DNA of 18,404 bases from Acidobacteriota bacterium. GTDB taxonomy: Bacteria > Acidobacteriota > Vicinamibacteria > Vicinamibacterales > UBA2999. A program made the position numbers and the translations under genes. The stretch spans positions 1-18,404 of the forward strand of contig JADZBZ010000130.1 of assembly GCA_020851835.1 (NCBI GenBank), written 5' to 3'. The notes beneath the pieces are model-generated. The model was not told the origin of the DNA and made no database searches. It saw only the letters and a list, made by a program, of their open reading frames with translations. Shown here in pieces: positions 6,697 through 16,614 of this stretch (the first letter of the stretch is position 1; each line of letters begins with the position of its first letter).

Positions 6697-9270
6697 CTAC
6701 TCGGCCCGCAGCGTCGCCAGCGGCTTGCGCTGCAGCACGTCCCAACTGGCGGCAATCCCCACGACGGCCACCAACAGGGCCGTCGCGACCACGCCCGTGA
6801 CGCTCAGCCACGGCAGCAGCCGGAACGGAATCCCGAGCGCGAAGCGGCTGATGCCCCAGGTGAGCCCGACCGCTCCCAGGGATCCGATGAGACCGGCCAG
6901 CGCGCCCAGCAAGCCGTACTCGAGGAGCAGGACGGTCGTGATGACCCGGCGCGTGGCGCCGAGCGTCTTGAAGATCGCCGCCTCGTAGATGCGCCGGAAC
7001 TTGGTCATGGCGACCGCCCCCACCAGAATCAGCAGCCCGCTCAGCACGACCAGCGAGCCCACAACCGTCACGGCGAGCGTGACGTTGTCGACCACGGTGC
7101 GTATGGTCTGAAGAATCTCGCGGCCGTCGATGACCGAGACGTTGGGCGCCACGTTGACCAGGTCCGCCTGGAGCCGCCCGCGGGCCGCCGGGTCGGCCGG
7201 CCCGCGGAAAAAGGCAATCGACCCGTGGGGCACGCGGTCGAACGCGCCGGGGCGGAACACGAACATGAATCCTCCAGCACGGCTGTCGGACCACTCCACG
7301 TGCCGCACGCTGGTGACCAAGGCGTCGAGCGGCCGCCCCAGCACGTCGAATCGCATCGTGTCGCCGACCTGGATGCGGAACCGATCGCGAATACTCTCCT
7401 CGATGGACACCTCCGCCTCGGGGGCGGTGCCGGACGCGATCGGGCCCGAACCGGATCCGGACGTCGCCCCATCCCAGAACGCGCCGGCCACCAAGCGCTC
7501 GTTGCTCTCGAGCGCGTCGCGATAGGTGACCGTGTACTCACGGGCCAGCGACCCGCGACCCCGCACGTCCTCGTAGCTATCGAGTTGCACCTCGCGACCC
7601 TGCACGGCGACAATGCGCGCCCGCAGCACGGGCAGCAGCCGCGGCGGCGGTGCGCCCTCATCCTGATGTGCCGTGACCACGCGGCGCACGGCCTGCGCCT
7701 GGTCCGACTGGATGTCGAGGAGGAACATGTCCGGTGCCTCCGGTGACAGGTCCACCGCGAAGTCCGCGATCAAGTTCTCCTGCAGAGAGCGGATGCCGAC
7801 GATGAAGAAACTGCCCAGGCCGACGGCGAGCAGCACGATGCGCACCTGGCTGCCGGGTCGGCTCAGCTGGAGCACGGCGTGGCGCAGGGCAAAGGAGCGG
7901 GCGCGGGCCAGCGGCCGGATGACGCGAATCAGCAGGACGCCGGCCAGGTGCAGTACGAGCGCCGTCGCCGCAAAGCCCACCGTGACAATCAGCCCGATGC
8001 GCCACGAGCCGGCCTGCCACACCGTCAGCGCCACCAGCGCTGCCCCGACACCGCCAATCGCCCCCAACTGCACCAGATCCGGTCGATCGGCCGACGTTTC
8101 GTCACGAAGCAGCCGCGACGGCTTGACCTTGCGTACGTCGAGCAGCGGCACCAGGGCGAAGAGCACCGACACCAGCAGACCAATGCCCATCCCCTGCGCC
8201 ACGGCCGGCATCGTCAGGCCGTAGTGCACCGTCACGCCCGGCGTGGCCGCGGCGGCGAGCGTGGCCGGAATGGCGGCAATGGCGCCGGCGGCGAGCGCCA
8301 CGCCCAGCAGGCTCCCCGCCAGGCCGAGCACCACCACCTGCGCGAGGTAGACCACGAGCAGTTGCGCCGAGCGCGCGCCGACGCACTTGAGGATGGCGAT
8401 GCTCTTGATCTTCTGCTGCACGAACACGCGCGTCACGCTCGACACCCCGATGCCGCCGAGAATCACGATGACGAGCCCGACGAGACTGAGGTAATCCTCG
8501 GCGCGCGCGAAGTTCTCGCCGATGTCGTCCTCGGTGGCCTTGTAGGAACGCACCCGGACGAACTGGTTGACGAGGTCGCGTCGAAGCGATGCCACCAACG
8601 GGTCGAGTGCCGCGTCGGGCACCTTGACCAGCAGTTGATACGTCGCGCGGCTTCCGAAGCCGAGCAGCCCGGTCTCCTGCAGGTCCGCGAGCGAGACGAA
8701 CACGCGCGGTCCCAGACTGAAGGCGCCCAACCGGCGGCCGGGTTCGGTTTCGATGATGCCGCGAATCTCGAAGCGCTTCGTGCCGATCAGCAGGCCGTCA
8801 CCCACGTGCACGCCAAGTTGTGCCTGCAGCTCGGGGCGAATGAGCGCGCCGAACCGCTCGATCATCGCGTGCGTGTAGGGCTGCCCGCCGGCCAGGGCCA
8901 GGCGGCCGAAGTACGGGAACCCGGCCTCCACGCCTTTCAGTTCCACCATCCGCGTCAGGCCGCCCTCGTGTTCCGCCGCGCGCACCATCGTCGCCATCTC
9001 CACCGACTCAACGGCCTCGGCGCCAGAGGCAGTCAGACGGTCGTCGATGGTGGTGCGCAACTCGGGCGTGAAGGGGCGGTTGCTGCTCACGATGGCGTCG
9101 GCTGTGATGAGGGCCCTGGCCTCGCCCGCAAACGTCTGGCGCACGCTCTGAATCACCGACCGCAGGGCCACGATGGCGCCGACGCCGACAGCGATGCAGA
9201 CGAAGAAGAACAACAGCCGGCGCCACGACGACCGGAACTCGCGCCCGATCATCCGGACGACGAAGTTCAT
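6697..9270 (-). CDS. ybbP: ABC transporter permease, FtsX/YbbP type
   Basis: An 857-residue inner-membrane permease of the MacB/LolCE/FtsX superfamily, without a fused ATPase. It has one N-terminal membrane helix (about 18-38), a periplasmic domain (about 45-258), a first FtsX core (helices near 262-282, 308-340 and 360-378), central helices near 405-450 and 478-496, a second periplasmic domain (about 500-730), and a second FtsX core (helices near 737-757, 783-808 and 822-845). This double-FtsX layout of about ten helices matches E. coli YbbP (about 800 aa). Such mechanotransmission systems act on lipids or envelope substrates rather than moving small solutes; the substrate here is unknown. 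Its ATG overlaps the ATPase stop as ATGA. Adjacency to a TesA-like esterase reproduces the tesA/ybbA/ybbP neighbourhood of enterobacteria, which supports the symbol. Gene name confidence is lower than family confidence. Confidence 0.9.
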   Translation of the reverse strand: MNFVVRMIGREFRSSWRRLLFFFVCIAVGVGAIVALRSVIQSVRQTFAGEARALITADAIVSSNRPFTPELRTTIDDRLTASGAEAVESVEMATMVRAAEHEGGLTRMVELKGVEAGFPYFGRLALAGGQPYTHAMIERFGALIRPELQAQLGVHVGDGLLIGTKRFEIRGIIETEPGRRLGAFSLGPRVFVSLADLQETGLLGFGSRATYQLLVKVPDAALDPLVASLRRDLVNQFVRVRSYKATEDDIGENFARAEDYLSLVGLVIVILGGIGVSSVTRVFVQQKIKSIAILKCVGARSAQLLVVYLAQVVVLGLAGSLLGVALAAGAIAAIPATLAAAATPGVTVHYGLTMPAVAQGMGIGLLVSVLFALVPLLDVRKVKPSRLLRDETSADRPDLVQLGAIGGVGAALVALTVWQAGSWRIGLIVTVGFAATALVLHLAGVLLIRVIRPLARARSFALRHAVLQLSRPGSQVRIVLLAVGLGSFFIVGIRSLQENLIADFAVDLSPEAPDMFLLDIQSDQAQAVRRVVTAHQDEGAPPPRLLPVLRARIVAVQGREVQLDSYEDVRGRGSLAREYTVTYRDALESNERLVAGAFWDGATSGSGSGPIASGTAPEAEVSIEESIRDRFRIQVGDTMRFDVLGRPLDALVTSVRHVEWSDSRAGGFMFVFRPGAFDRVPHGSIAFFRGPADPAARGRLQADLVNVAPNVSVIDGREILQTIRTVVDNVTLAVTVVGSLVVLSGLLILVGAVAMTKFRRIYEAAIFKTLGATRRVITTVLLLEYGLLGALAGLIGSLGAVGLTWGISRFALGIPFRLLPWLSVTGVVATALLVAVVGIAASWDVLQRKPLATLRAE

Positions 9271-9959
9271 CGGGAGACCCCGACGCCGGGCGCGGCGGCC
9301 TCTTCAACGGGCCGGCCGTCCCGCAGTTCGAGCCGAGCATCGGCCACCGCGGCGACCGACGGGTCGTGCGTCACCAGCACCAGGGTGACGTTCCGCGTGC
9401 GTCGCACGTGTAGCAGCAGGTCGAGAATGTGGCGGCCATTGGTGGTATCGAGATTGCCGGTCGGTTCGTCAGCCAGGACGAGCGGCGGATCGTTGGCCAG
9501 GGCGCGCGCAATCGCCACGCGCTGCTGCTCGCCGCCCGACAACTGGGACGGGTAGTGATGGCCGCGGTCGTGAAGGCCCACCTCGTCGAGCAGCGCCTGC
9601 GCGCGCTGGCGGGCGTCGCGCCGGCCCGCAATCTCCATGGGCACCTGGATGTTCTCGAGGGCGGTGAGGGAGGGTACGAGGTGAAAAAACTGGAAGACGA
9701 ATCCGATCTTCTCGCCGCGCAGGCGCGCGAGGGCATCTTCGTCGAGGCGCGTGATGTCCACGCCGTCGATGAGAATCTGCCCGGCGGTCGGAGCGTCGAG
9801 GCCCGCGATGAGACCGAGTAGCGTGGACTTGCCGCTACCCGACGGTCCGACAATGGCCAGGCACGAGCCGTCCGGCACGTCGAGCGTGAGCGGATGGAGA
9901 ATGGTGAGCGGCGCGCTGCCGCTCTGGACCGTCTTGCTGACACCTCGGAGTGCGATCAT
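9267..9959 (-). CDS. ybbA: ABC transporter ATP-binding protein, YbbA/LolD/MacB type
   Basis: A 230-residue ATPase subunit that should dimerise on the cytoplasmic side of the adjacent FtsX permease. All motifs are intact: Walker A GPSGSGKST (38-46), Q-loop Q90, signature LSGGEQQ (140-146), Walker B VLADEP (162-167), NLD D-loop, and switch His in VTHDP (H198). Length and sequence style fit the LolD/MacB/YbbA subfamily that pairs with FtsX-type permeases. The start ATG overlaps the tesA-like stop codon as ATGA, and its own stop overlaps the permease ATG the same way, so all three are probably co-translated. Assignment to YbbA rather than LolD rests on the neighbouring TesA and the single long double-FtsX permease. 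Confidence 0.94.
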   Translation of the reverse strand: MIALRGVSKTVQSGSAPLTILHPLTLDVPDGSCLAIVGPSGSGKSTLLGLIAGLDAPTAGQILIDGVDITRLDEDALARLRGEKIGFVFQFFHLVPSLTALENIQVPMEIAGRRDARQRAQALLDEVGLHDRGHHYPSQLSGGEQQRVAIARALANDPPLVLADEPTGNLDTTNGRHILDLLLHVRRTRNVTLVLVTHDPSVAAVADARLELRDGRPVEEAAAPGVGVSR

Positions 9960-10669
9960 CGGGCTCCAGCGGAACGCTCGACCACGGGCTGCAGCGCCTG
10001 CCAGACCGTGTCGGCCACGCGGCGCGCTCCCTCCGGGTTGGGGTGGATGCCGTCGGCCTGGTTGAGAGACGACTCACCCGCGACCCCTTCGAGCAGGAAC
10101 GGGATGAGCGGGATGTCGTAAGCCCTGGCCAGTTCAGGGTAGACCCGCCGGAACCGGGCGGTGTAATCAGGGCCGTTGTTGGGGGGCGCCTCCATGCCGG
10201 CCAGCATCACGGTCGCGCCGGCACGCTGGCCCCCTTCGATGATGGCCGCAAGGTTCCGGCGCAGATCCTCGGGCGGCAGGCCGCGCAGGCCGTCGTTCCC
10301 GCCCAGGGCGACGATCAGCACGCGCGGATCTCCCTGCAGCGCCCACTCCAGCCGGCGCAGTCCACCGGCGGACGTGTCGCCGGACACACCGGCGTTAACC
10401 ACCGCGAAGTCCAACCCGGCCTCGTCGAGCCGTTGCTGGATGAGAGCCGGAAAACTCTCCTCGGGCGGGAGCCCCAGCCCGGCGGTCAGGCTGTCGCCGA
10501 GAAACACGACTTCGGGACGCTCGGCCCGCGCCACCGGGCGCGTGGAGGGGATCGAGGCGGCCGCACCCTCCGGCACTGGCTCGACAGGCACCGCCGGCGT
10601 GGCGGGAACGCCGCAGGCCGCCGCCCACACCACGCCCGACATCAGAAGACAGAGAACCGTTCTGCGCAC
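9956..10669 (-). CDS. tesA: TesA-like SGNH-hydrolase arylesterase / lysophospholipase, probable lipoprotein
   Basis: A 237-residue GDSL/SGNH esterase related to E. coli TesA (thioesterase I / lysophospholipase L1). Block I is FLGDSLTAGLGL (nucleophile S60), the block II Gly lies in NAGVSGDT, block III is GGNDGLRGL (N125), and block V is DGIHPNPEG (D206, H209). The N-terminus, VRRTVLCLLMSGVVWAAAC, is a basic end, a hydrophobic core and a Cys at 19, then a Pro-rich linker. That reads as a lipoprotein signal, though Ala rather than Leu at -3 makes the lipobox imperfect. I choose the GTG at 10669 because it begins the signal peptide and lies downstream of a perfect TATAAT; an in-frame GTG at 10720, directly after the PP2C stop, would precede that box. 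It is first in a coupled trio with the ABC genes. Actual substrate (lysolipid, ester or thioester) is not shown by sequence. Confidence 0.9.
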   Translation of the reverse strand: MRRTVLCLLMSGVVWAAACGVPATPAVPVEPVPEGAAASIPSTRPVARAERPEVVFLGDSLTAGLGLPPEESFPALIQQRLDEAGLDFAVVNAGVSGDTSAGGLRRLEWALQGDPRVLIVALGGNDGLRGLPPEDLRRNLAAIIEGGQRAGATVMLAGMEAPPNNGPDYTARFRRVYPELARAYDIPLIPFLLEGVAGESSLNQADGIHPNPEGARRVADTVWQALQPVVERSAGAR

Positions 10670-10685
10670 GTGATCCGTTCGTTCG

Positions 10686-10691
10686 ATTATA
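10686..10691 (-). promoter_or_regulatory. Consensus -10 box (TATAAT) before tesA
   Basis: A perfect TATAAT on the minus strand ends 16 bases before the tesA GTG, in the 51-bp gap after the PP2C gene. No good -35 box is visible at 16-18 bp spacing. Transcription would start only about 8-10 bases before the start codon, giving a very short leader. It would let tesA-ybbA-ybbP be expressed apart from the PP2C gene. Confidence 0.5.
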
Positions 10692-10720
10692 CGGAGGTCT
10701 ACTGGCAGGCGACGCCGCAC

Positions 10721-11473
10721 TCACTCCGCCACAACGACCAGGGCGGTGGCATTGTCGCTGGTATGGCGTATCAGAGCCTCCAGCACGAGCGCCTCGGCCT
10801 GCCTTTCGGGCGGCGCCCCCTGGCACAGGATCGCGGCGATGGCCTGACTGTCGAGCCGGCCGTGCACGCCGTCACTGCAGAGGACGAGCCGATCGCCGGG
10901 CAGCAGGCGCTCCTCCAGCACGGCCGGACGCACGTCTTCGCGCGTCCCGACTACGCTCGTGAGCACGTGCTTCAGCGGATGACTCGCCCCCTGCCGGTCA
11001 TCGTCGGCCAGACCCATCACGGTGGAGAGCCAGGTGTCGTCACTCGTCAACTGCGTCAGGACGCTGTCCCGCCAGCGGTAGATACGGCTGTCGCCCACGC
11101 TCACCATCACGGCCCGATCGTCGCGGGCGAGCACCGCCACCACGGTCGTCCCCATGCCGTCGAACGCCGCGTGGGCACACCCCTCCTGGTAGATGCGGCG
11201 ATTGGCCAGTCGCACCGCTGTCAGCAGGCGGTTGCCGTCCACCGACAGTGCCGGATCGTAGGAGAAGGGCCACGCCAGGTCGGTGCCGGCTGCTGATTCG
11301 GAGACGAAATCGCGGACCGCCTGGAGGGCCAGACGCGAGGCCACCTCGCCGGCGTTGTGCCCACCCATCCCGTCGGCGACGACGAAGAAGCCCAGGCCGA
11401 TATCCCAGTCGAGCCCATCCTGATTGAGGGCCCGTGGCCCGATATCTGTGCATCCGCCAGCGGTCAAGGTCAT
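10721..11473 (-). CDS. PP2C-family (PPM) serine/threonine protein phosphatase
   Basis: A 250-residue stand-alone phosphatase of the bacterial Stp/PrpC type, metal-dependent and cytosolic. Motifs in order: GPRALNQDG (13-20), VADGMGGHNAGEVAS (metal Asp D34), DGMGTTVVA (105-113), VSVGDSRIY (D128), LCSDGVHG (D201), and TSDNATALVV (D240-N241). These are the metal-binding and catalytic residues of the family. It lacks a membrane helix or sensor domain. Such enzymes usually reverse Hanks-type kinases, but no Ser/Thr kinase gene is in the window. The ATG at 11473 lies 47 bp from the start of the divergent sigma-54 regulator, so the two share a control region. No Shine-Dalgarno precedes the ATG; a GATAAT box lies 12 bp upstream, suggesting a very short leader. 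The stop is followed, 51 bp on, by the tesA start. Confidence 0.94.
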   Translation of the reverse strand: MTLTAGGCTDIGPRALNQDGLDWDIGLGFFVVADGMGGHNAGEVASRLALQAVRDFVSESAAGTDLAWPFSYDPALSVDGNRLLTAVRLANRRIYQEGCAHAAFDGMGTTVVAVLARDDRAVMVSVGDSRIYRWRDSVLTQLTSDDTWLSTVMGLADDDRQGASHPLKHVLTSVVGTREDVRPAVLEERLLPGDRLVLCSDGVHGRLDSQAIAAILCQGAPPERQAEALVLEALIRHTSDNATALVVVAE

Positions 11474-11485
11474 GTGAAAGCGTGA

Positions 11486-11491
11486 ATTATC
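11486..11491 (-). promoter_or_regulatory. Candidate -10 box for the PP2C gene
   Basis: GATAAT on the minus strand, five of six to consensus, ends 12 bases before the PP2C ATG. No matching -35 box is seen. It lies next to the divergent regulator promoter, so one bound protein could affect both. Confidence 0.35.
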
Positions 11492-11496
11492 CGCAA

Positions 11497-11515
11497 CTGG
11501 ATACTTGGTATACTC
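11497..11515 (+). promoter_or_regulatory. Candidate operator (copy 1) over the regulator's own -10 box
   Basis: CTGGATACTTGGTATACTC matches the perfect dyad at 14486-14504 at 13 of 19 positions and the copy at 14561-14579 at 13 of 19. It covers the TATACT -10 box of the sigma-54 regulator, so binding there would be expected to repress it. The motif was derived by eye from three copies. Confidence 0.4.
11509..11514 (+). promoter_or_regulatory. Extended -10 box for the sigma-54 regulator gene
   Basis: TGGTATACT (11506-11514) is an extended -10: TG-n followed by TATACT, five of six to consensus. Only six bases separate it from the GTG at 11521, so transcription would begin at or within a base or two of the start codon, as in leaderless genes. 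No -35 element is obvious, which is usual for extended -10 promoters. Confidence 0.45.
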
Positions 11516-11520
11516 ACCCG

Positions 11521-14469
<2,949 letters not shown>

Positions 14470-14485
14470 CCAATTGCGATATCGA

Positions 14486-14504
14486 GTGGATAGTCCGTAT
14501 CCAC
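14486..14504 (+). promoter_or_regulatory. Candidate enhancer/operator (copy 2), perfect dyad
   Basis: GTGGATAGTCCGTATCCAC has perfect seven-base arms (GTGGATA / TATCCAC) around GTCCG. It lies 17 bp after the regulator stop and about 130 bp upstream of a possible sigma-54 -24/-12 element. That is a typical distance for an enhancer-binding protein site. It could alternatively be a weak hairpin at the regulator's 3' end, but no T-run follows. Confidence 0.45.
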
Positions 14505-14560
14505 AACAATCGTCTCTTCTGGCGTCTACCAAGTCATATACAGTCCTCTTGCTGAATCGT

Positions 14561-14579
14561 CTGGTCACTCCGTATCCAC
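14561..14579 (+). promoter_or_regulatory. Candidate enhancer/operator (copy 3)
   Basis: CTGGTCACTCCGTATCCAC matches the dyad at 14486-14504 at 15 of 19 positions, including an identical run of eleven bases, TCCGTATCCAC. The two copies are 75 bp apart, close to seven helical turns, placing them on nearly the same DNA face. Tandem sites are usual for sigma-54 activators. Confidence 0.45.
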
Positions 14580-14614
14580 TGGAACAGGTTGCACGCAAAA
14601 ACGGCGTGGAACTT

Positions 14615-14628
14615 GGAATAGGGAAGGC
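14615..14628 (+). promoter_or_regulatory. Possible sigma-54 (-24/-12) promoter for the PilZ-like gene
   Basis: TTGGAA followed by AGGCAT places GG (14615-14616) and GC (14627-14628) exactly ten bases apart, the invariant spacing of sigma-54 promoters. The -24 part is good; the -12 part has AG instead of TT before GC, so the match is only moderate. Transcription would begin near 14640, about 33 bases before the start codon. Confidence 0.3.
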
Positions 14629-14663
14629 ATTGCACGACCTGGTTTCCCTGTGCTGCTAACCCT

Positions 14664-14667
14664 GGAG
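14664..14667 (+). promoter_or_regulatory. Ribosome binding site deciding the PilZ-like start
   Basis: GGAG sits five bases before the GTG at 14673. An in-frame GTG at 14667 overlaps this GGAG and so cannot use it. This favours 14673 as the start. Confidence 0.6.
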
Positions 14668-14672
14668 TGACC

Positions 14673-15062
14673 GTGACCGAACACACCCTTGCCTGGAACA
14701 CGCGCAACGGACGAGAGGCCCGCCTGGCGGTTCAAGGACGCCTCACCTGGAAGGATGCCGACGGCGCCGTCCGCTTCACCTCGGTGAAGACCAGGGAAGT
14801 TTCCGAAACCGGTGCCATCGTCGAGTGCGACGCCGCCGTGTCGCTGCCGCTCTTCCGCCTCGTGCACCTGCAGGTGGAGAAGGCGGCCCGCAACCTCCAA
14901 GCCCTGCCCGTGTTCCTGCGCGAGGGGCGCGTGTTGTCGGCGGTGTGGCAGGTGGCGCCCTGCAAGCCGGCCACCGGGACGCCGGCTGGTTATGCGCTGC
15001 GCTTTATGAAGGCGCCCCTGGCGCCCGCGGCGGAGATGAGCCCCGAGCGCCGGGCGTCGTAG
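14673..15062 (+). CDS. Small PilZ-like domain protein
   Basis: A 129-residue single-domain protein. An N-terminal Arg-rich segment (TRNGREARL, R11/R14/R17) precedes beta-rich sequence, then REVSETGAIVEC (41-52), which matches the S-x-x-G core of the PilZ signature [D/N]xSxxG with Glu in place of Asp/Asn. PilZ domains bind cyclic di-GMP to steer motility, pili or polysaccharide secretion. The degenerate motif means binding is uncertain. There is no signal peptide or membrane helix. The start is the GTG preceded by GGAG at five-base spacing. The gene lies downstream of a 203-bp gap with two copies of the candidate regulator site and a possible sigma-54 promoter. It ends four bases from the stop of the convergent metallo-hydrolase. 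If the PilZ call is wrong, it is a small hypothetical protein. Confidence 0.7.
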   Translation: MTEHTLAWNTRNGREARLAVQGRLTWKDADGAVRFTSVKTREVSETGAIVECDAAVSLPLFRLVHLQVEKAARNLQALPVFLREGRVLSAVWQVAPCKPATGTPAGYALRFMKAPLAPAAEMSPERRAS

Positions 15063-15066
15063 CGCG

Positions 15067-15960
15067 TCAGGCCACGGCCTTCCTGCGCCAGTAGCGCGCG
15101 AGGCCGGCCCAGATCTGGTCGAATGGCGCGGCCTGCTCGACCGCCACAGCCTCTGGCTCCGACAACACGCGCCGCGCGGCCTCGCGCATCTCGGCCGCAA
15201 ACCCGGCCGCTCGCGACTCATCCGTGTCCCCCACGGTGAGCGAGCGGGCCACGACCTCCCCCGTCGTGGCGAGCACCCGACGATAGTTCGCGATGTGGGC
15301 GCGTGCGGCGCCAACCGGGCCGAAGTGTGTCAGAAACAGGCCGGCCGGCTGCCACGCCTCGATAGCATCGAGGCTCCGCAGCCAGAGTTCCAGATCGATG
15401 TCCGGCGGCGGTGTGGCGGCGATCGTGAAGTCGCCCGCCACTCGAATACCGCAGGTATCCCCCACATATGCGGTTCCGTCCGACTCGTCCAGATAGGCCA
15501 CGTGGTGAACGGCATGCCCGGGTGTATACGCCACGCGGACGGCGCGTCCGGCCACGTCGAGCCGCTCGCCACCAGCTAACGGCGTCACGCGGGAGGCGGG
15601 CACTGCCTCGAACCGTCCCCACAGTGCGTCCATCCGCTCGCCGTAGAGCCGCGTGGCACTCGCCAGCAGTTTCGCCGGCTCGACCATGTGGGTCGCACCG
15701 CGCTCGTGGACCAGAACTCGCGCCTCCGGCACCCGCGCGACGATGGTGCCGGTGGCCCCGGCGTGATCGAGATGGATGTGCGTCAGCAGAATCAGGCGCA
15801 CATCGCGCAACGCGCCGCCGAGGTCGGCCAGACCCTGCTCCAGCGCGGGCAGGCACGACGAGGGACCCGGATCGATCAGAACCAGGCCGCCAGCACCGCG
15901 CAGCACGGCGGTGGCAATGACGCGTGGCCGCCCGGCGAACCGCAGGTCGATGAGGGGCAC
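15067..15960 (-). CDS. Metallo-beta-lactamase-fold hydrolase (glyoxalase II-like)
   Basis: A 297-residue cytosolic enzyme with the full dinuclear metal-site set: THIHLDHAG (H61, H63, D65, H66), TPGHA (H149), YVGDTCG (D168) and LTHFGP (H212). Residues after about 225 form a helical tail rather than an RNase Z or lactonase extension. The fold is certain. Candidate reactions include thioester or lactone hydrolysis, and the substrate is not predictable. The start is a GTG ten bases after the cysteine dioxygenase stop, so the two are probably co-transcribed. That pairing makes a role in thiol or sulfur metabolism attractive. ETHE1-type persulfide dioxygenases are shorter and use an HVHADH-type motif, so I do not call it one. 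Confidence 0.92.
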   Translation of the reverse strand: MPLIDLRFAGRPRVIATAVLRGAGGLVLIDPGPSSCLPALEQGLADLGGALRDVRLILLTHIHLDHAGATGTIVARVPEARVLVHERGATHMVEPAKLLASATRLYGERMDALWGRFEAVPASRVTPLAGGERLDVAGRAVRVAYTPGHAVHHVAYLDESDGTAYVGDTCGIRVAGDFTIAATPPPDIDLELWLRSLDAIEAWQPAGLFLTHFGPVGAARAHIANYRRVLATTGEVVARSLTVGDTDESRAAGFAAEMREAARRVLSEPEAVAVEQAAPFDQIWAGLARYWRRKAVA

Positions 15961-15970
15961 GACCAGCCTG

Positions 15971-16528
15971 CTACTCGTGAAACGCCAGGACGCGTGTTTC
16001 GGCCAGGTGGCAACCGGCGGGGCCGGGCCTGAAGATCTGGCACTGGGACAGTTCGCCGCCGTAGACGTGCAGGGTCAGCGAAGGGGTCTCGGGCTGGGCG
16101 TTGGCCATGACGTGGTAGTCCGTGGGCGGGATCAGCCGGCCGGCCGTGCCCACACCCGCCAGCGTCGTATCGCGAGCGACAACGCGGAACTGCTCGCCTT
16201 CGGGCGTGACGTCGTACTGCGTCACCGCCATGCGTCCCTCCATCACGCCTTCCACGCACCACAGCCCGCCGTGATCGTGCACCGGTGTCCCCTGTCCCGG
16301 CCCCCACGTCATGACAATGGCCGTGTAGCGCCCGCCGGGATCACGGTGCAGCAGCCGGCGAGCGTAGGTATCGCCACGCGGCTCGCGGAAGCGATCCGGG
16401 AGCGTGACCGCCCCCCGCGACAGCAGATCTTCGAGCGCGGCCTTGACCTGCGCGGTGATCGCCTCGACCGACTCGCCCTCGACGGCCCGATCGAGGTGCC
16501 GGATCAGCTCCGGGGATGCAAGCGACAT
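15971..16528 (-). CDS. Cysteine dioxygenase (cupin, CDO_I type)
   Basis: A 185-residue iron cupin that should oxidise cysteine to cysteine sulfinate with O2. TPVHDHGG supplies iron ligands H84 and H86, and YHVM supplies H139. R57 in TYARRLL aligns with rat Arg60, which holds the substrate carboxylate and separates true CDO from Gln-type mercaptopropionate dioxygenases. H154 and Y156 (TLHVYGG) align with rat His155 and Tyr157. C91, five residues after H86, aligns with rat Cys93, so both partners of the Cys-Tyr cofactor are present; bacterial CDOs usually have Gly at that site. The ATG at 16528 is preceded by a TAGGCT box six bases upstream and by AGGGTAGG, so the leader may be very short. It is followed by the metallo-hydrolase gene and is divergent from the M13 peptidase gene. 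Confidence 0.92.
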   Translation of the reverse strand: MSLASPELIRHLDRAVEGESVEAITAQVKAALEDLLSRGAVTLPDRFREPRGDTYARRLLHRDPGGRYTAIVMTWGPGQGTPVHDHGGLWCVEGVMEGRMAVTQYDVTPEGEQFRVVARDTTLAGVGTAGRLIPPTDYHVMANAQPETPSLTLHVYGGELSQCQIFRPGPAGCHLAETRVLAFHE

Positions 16529-16578
16529 CTGCCTAGCCTACCCTTCACGCGCGTGTACCGCCAGAGCCCGCCCCGTGA

Positions 16579-16606
16579 TTGGCCATCGCGAACGGCGGGG
16601 TAACAT
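16579..16606 (+). promoter_or_regulatory. Candidate promoter for the M13 peptidase gene
   Basis: TTGGCC and TAACAT are 16 bases apart; each matches its consensus (TTGACA, TATAAT) at four of six positions. TAACAT ends eight bases before the ATG at 16615, which would give a transcript with almost no leader. It lies in the 86-bp gap shared with the divergent cysteine dioxygenase gene. Confidence 0.35.
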
Positions 16607-16614
16607 TGGGCATC

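Larger units (their letters stand above)
14470..14672. other. AT-richer intergenic region between the sigma-54 regulator and PilZ-like gene
   Basis: About half A+T in its first part, against roughly one third in the surrounding coding DNA. Besides the two candidate regulator sites and the possible -24/-12 promoter listed separately, it contains an 8-bp palindrome CGATATCG (14477-14484). I see no convincing small gene or terminator in it. Confidence 0.6.

Noticed and set aside
6594..6755. 54-residue N-terminal extension of the histidine kinase
   Set aside because: It would overlap the end of the ybbP-like gene and is Cys/Arg/Pro-rich; the ATG at 6593 directly precedes the first PAS domain.
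7879..9555. 558-codon open frame on the plus strand
   Set aside because: Antisense across both the FtsX permease and the ABC ATPase, crossing their junction; composition is His/Arg/Gln-rich and no family is recognisable.
9950..11296. 448-codon open frame on the plus strand
   Set aside because: Antisense to tesA and the PP2C gene, spanning the gap between them; no domain is recognisable.
15067..15960. ETHE1-type persulfide dioxygenase
   Set aside because: The neighbour is cysteine dioxygenase, which invites this call, but the metal motif, length of 297 residues and THFGP element fit a general glyoxalase II-like hydrolase better.
16040..16056. TGGCACTGGGACAGTTC as a sigma-54 promoter
   Set aside because: The -24 half fits, but the base pair at -12 is GT rather than GC, and it lies inside the cysteine dioxygenase gene with no gene properly placed downstream on that strand.
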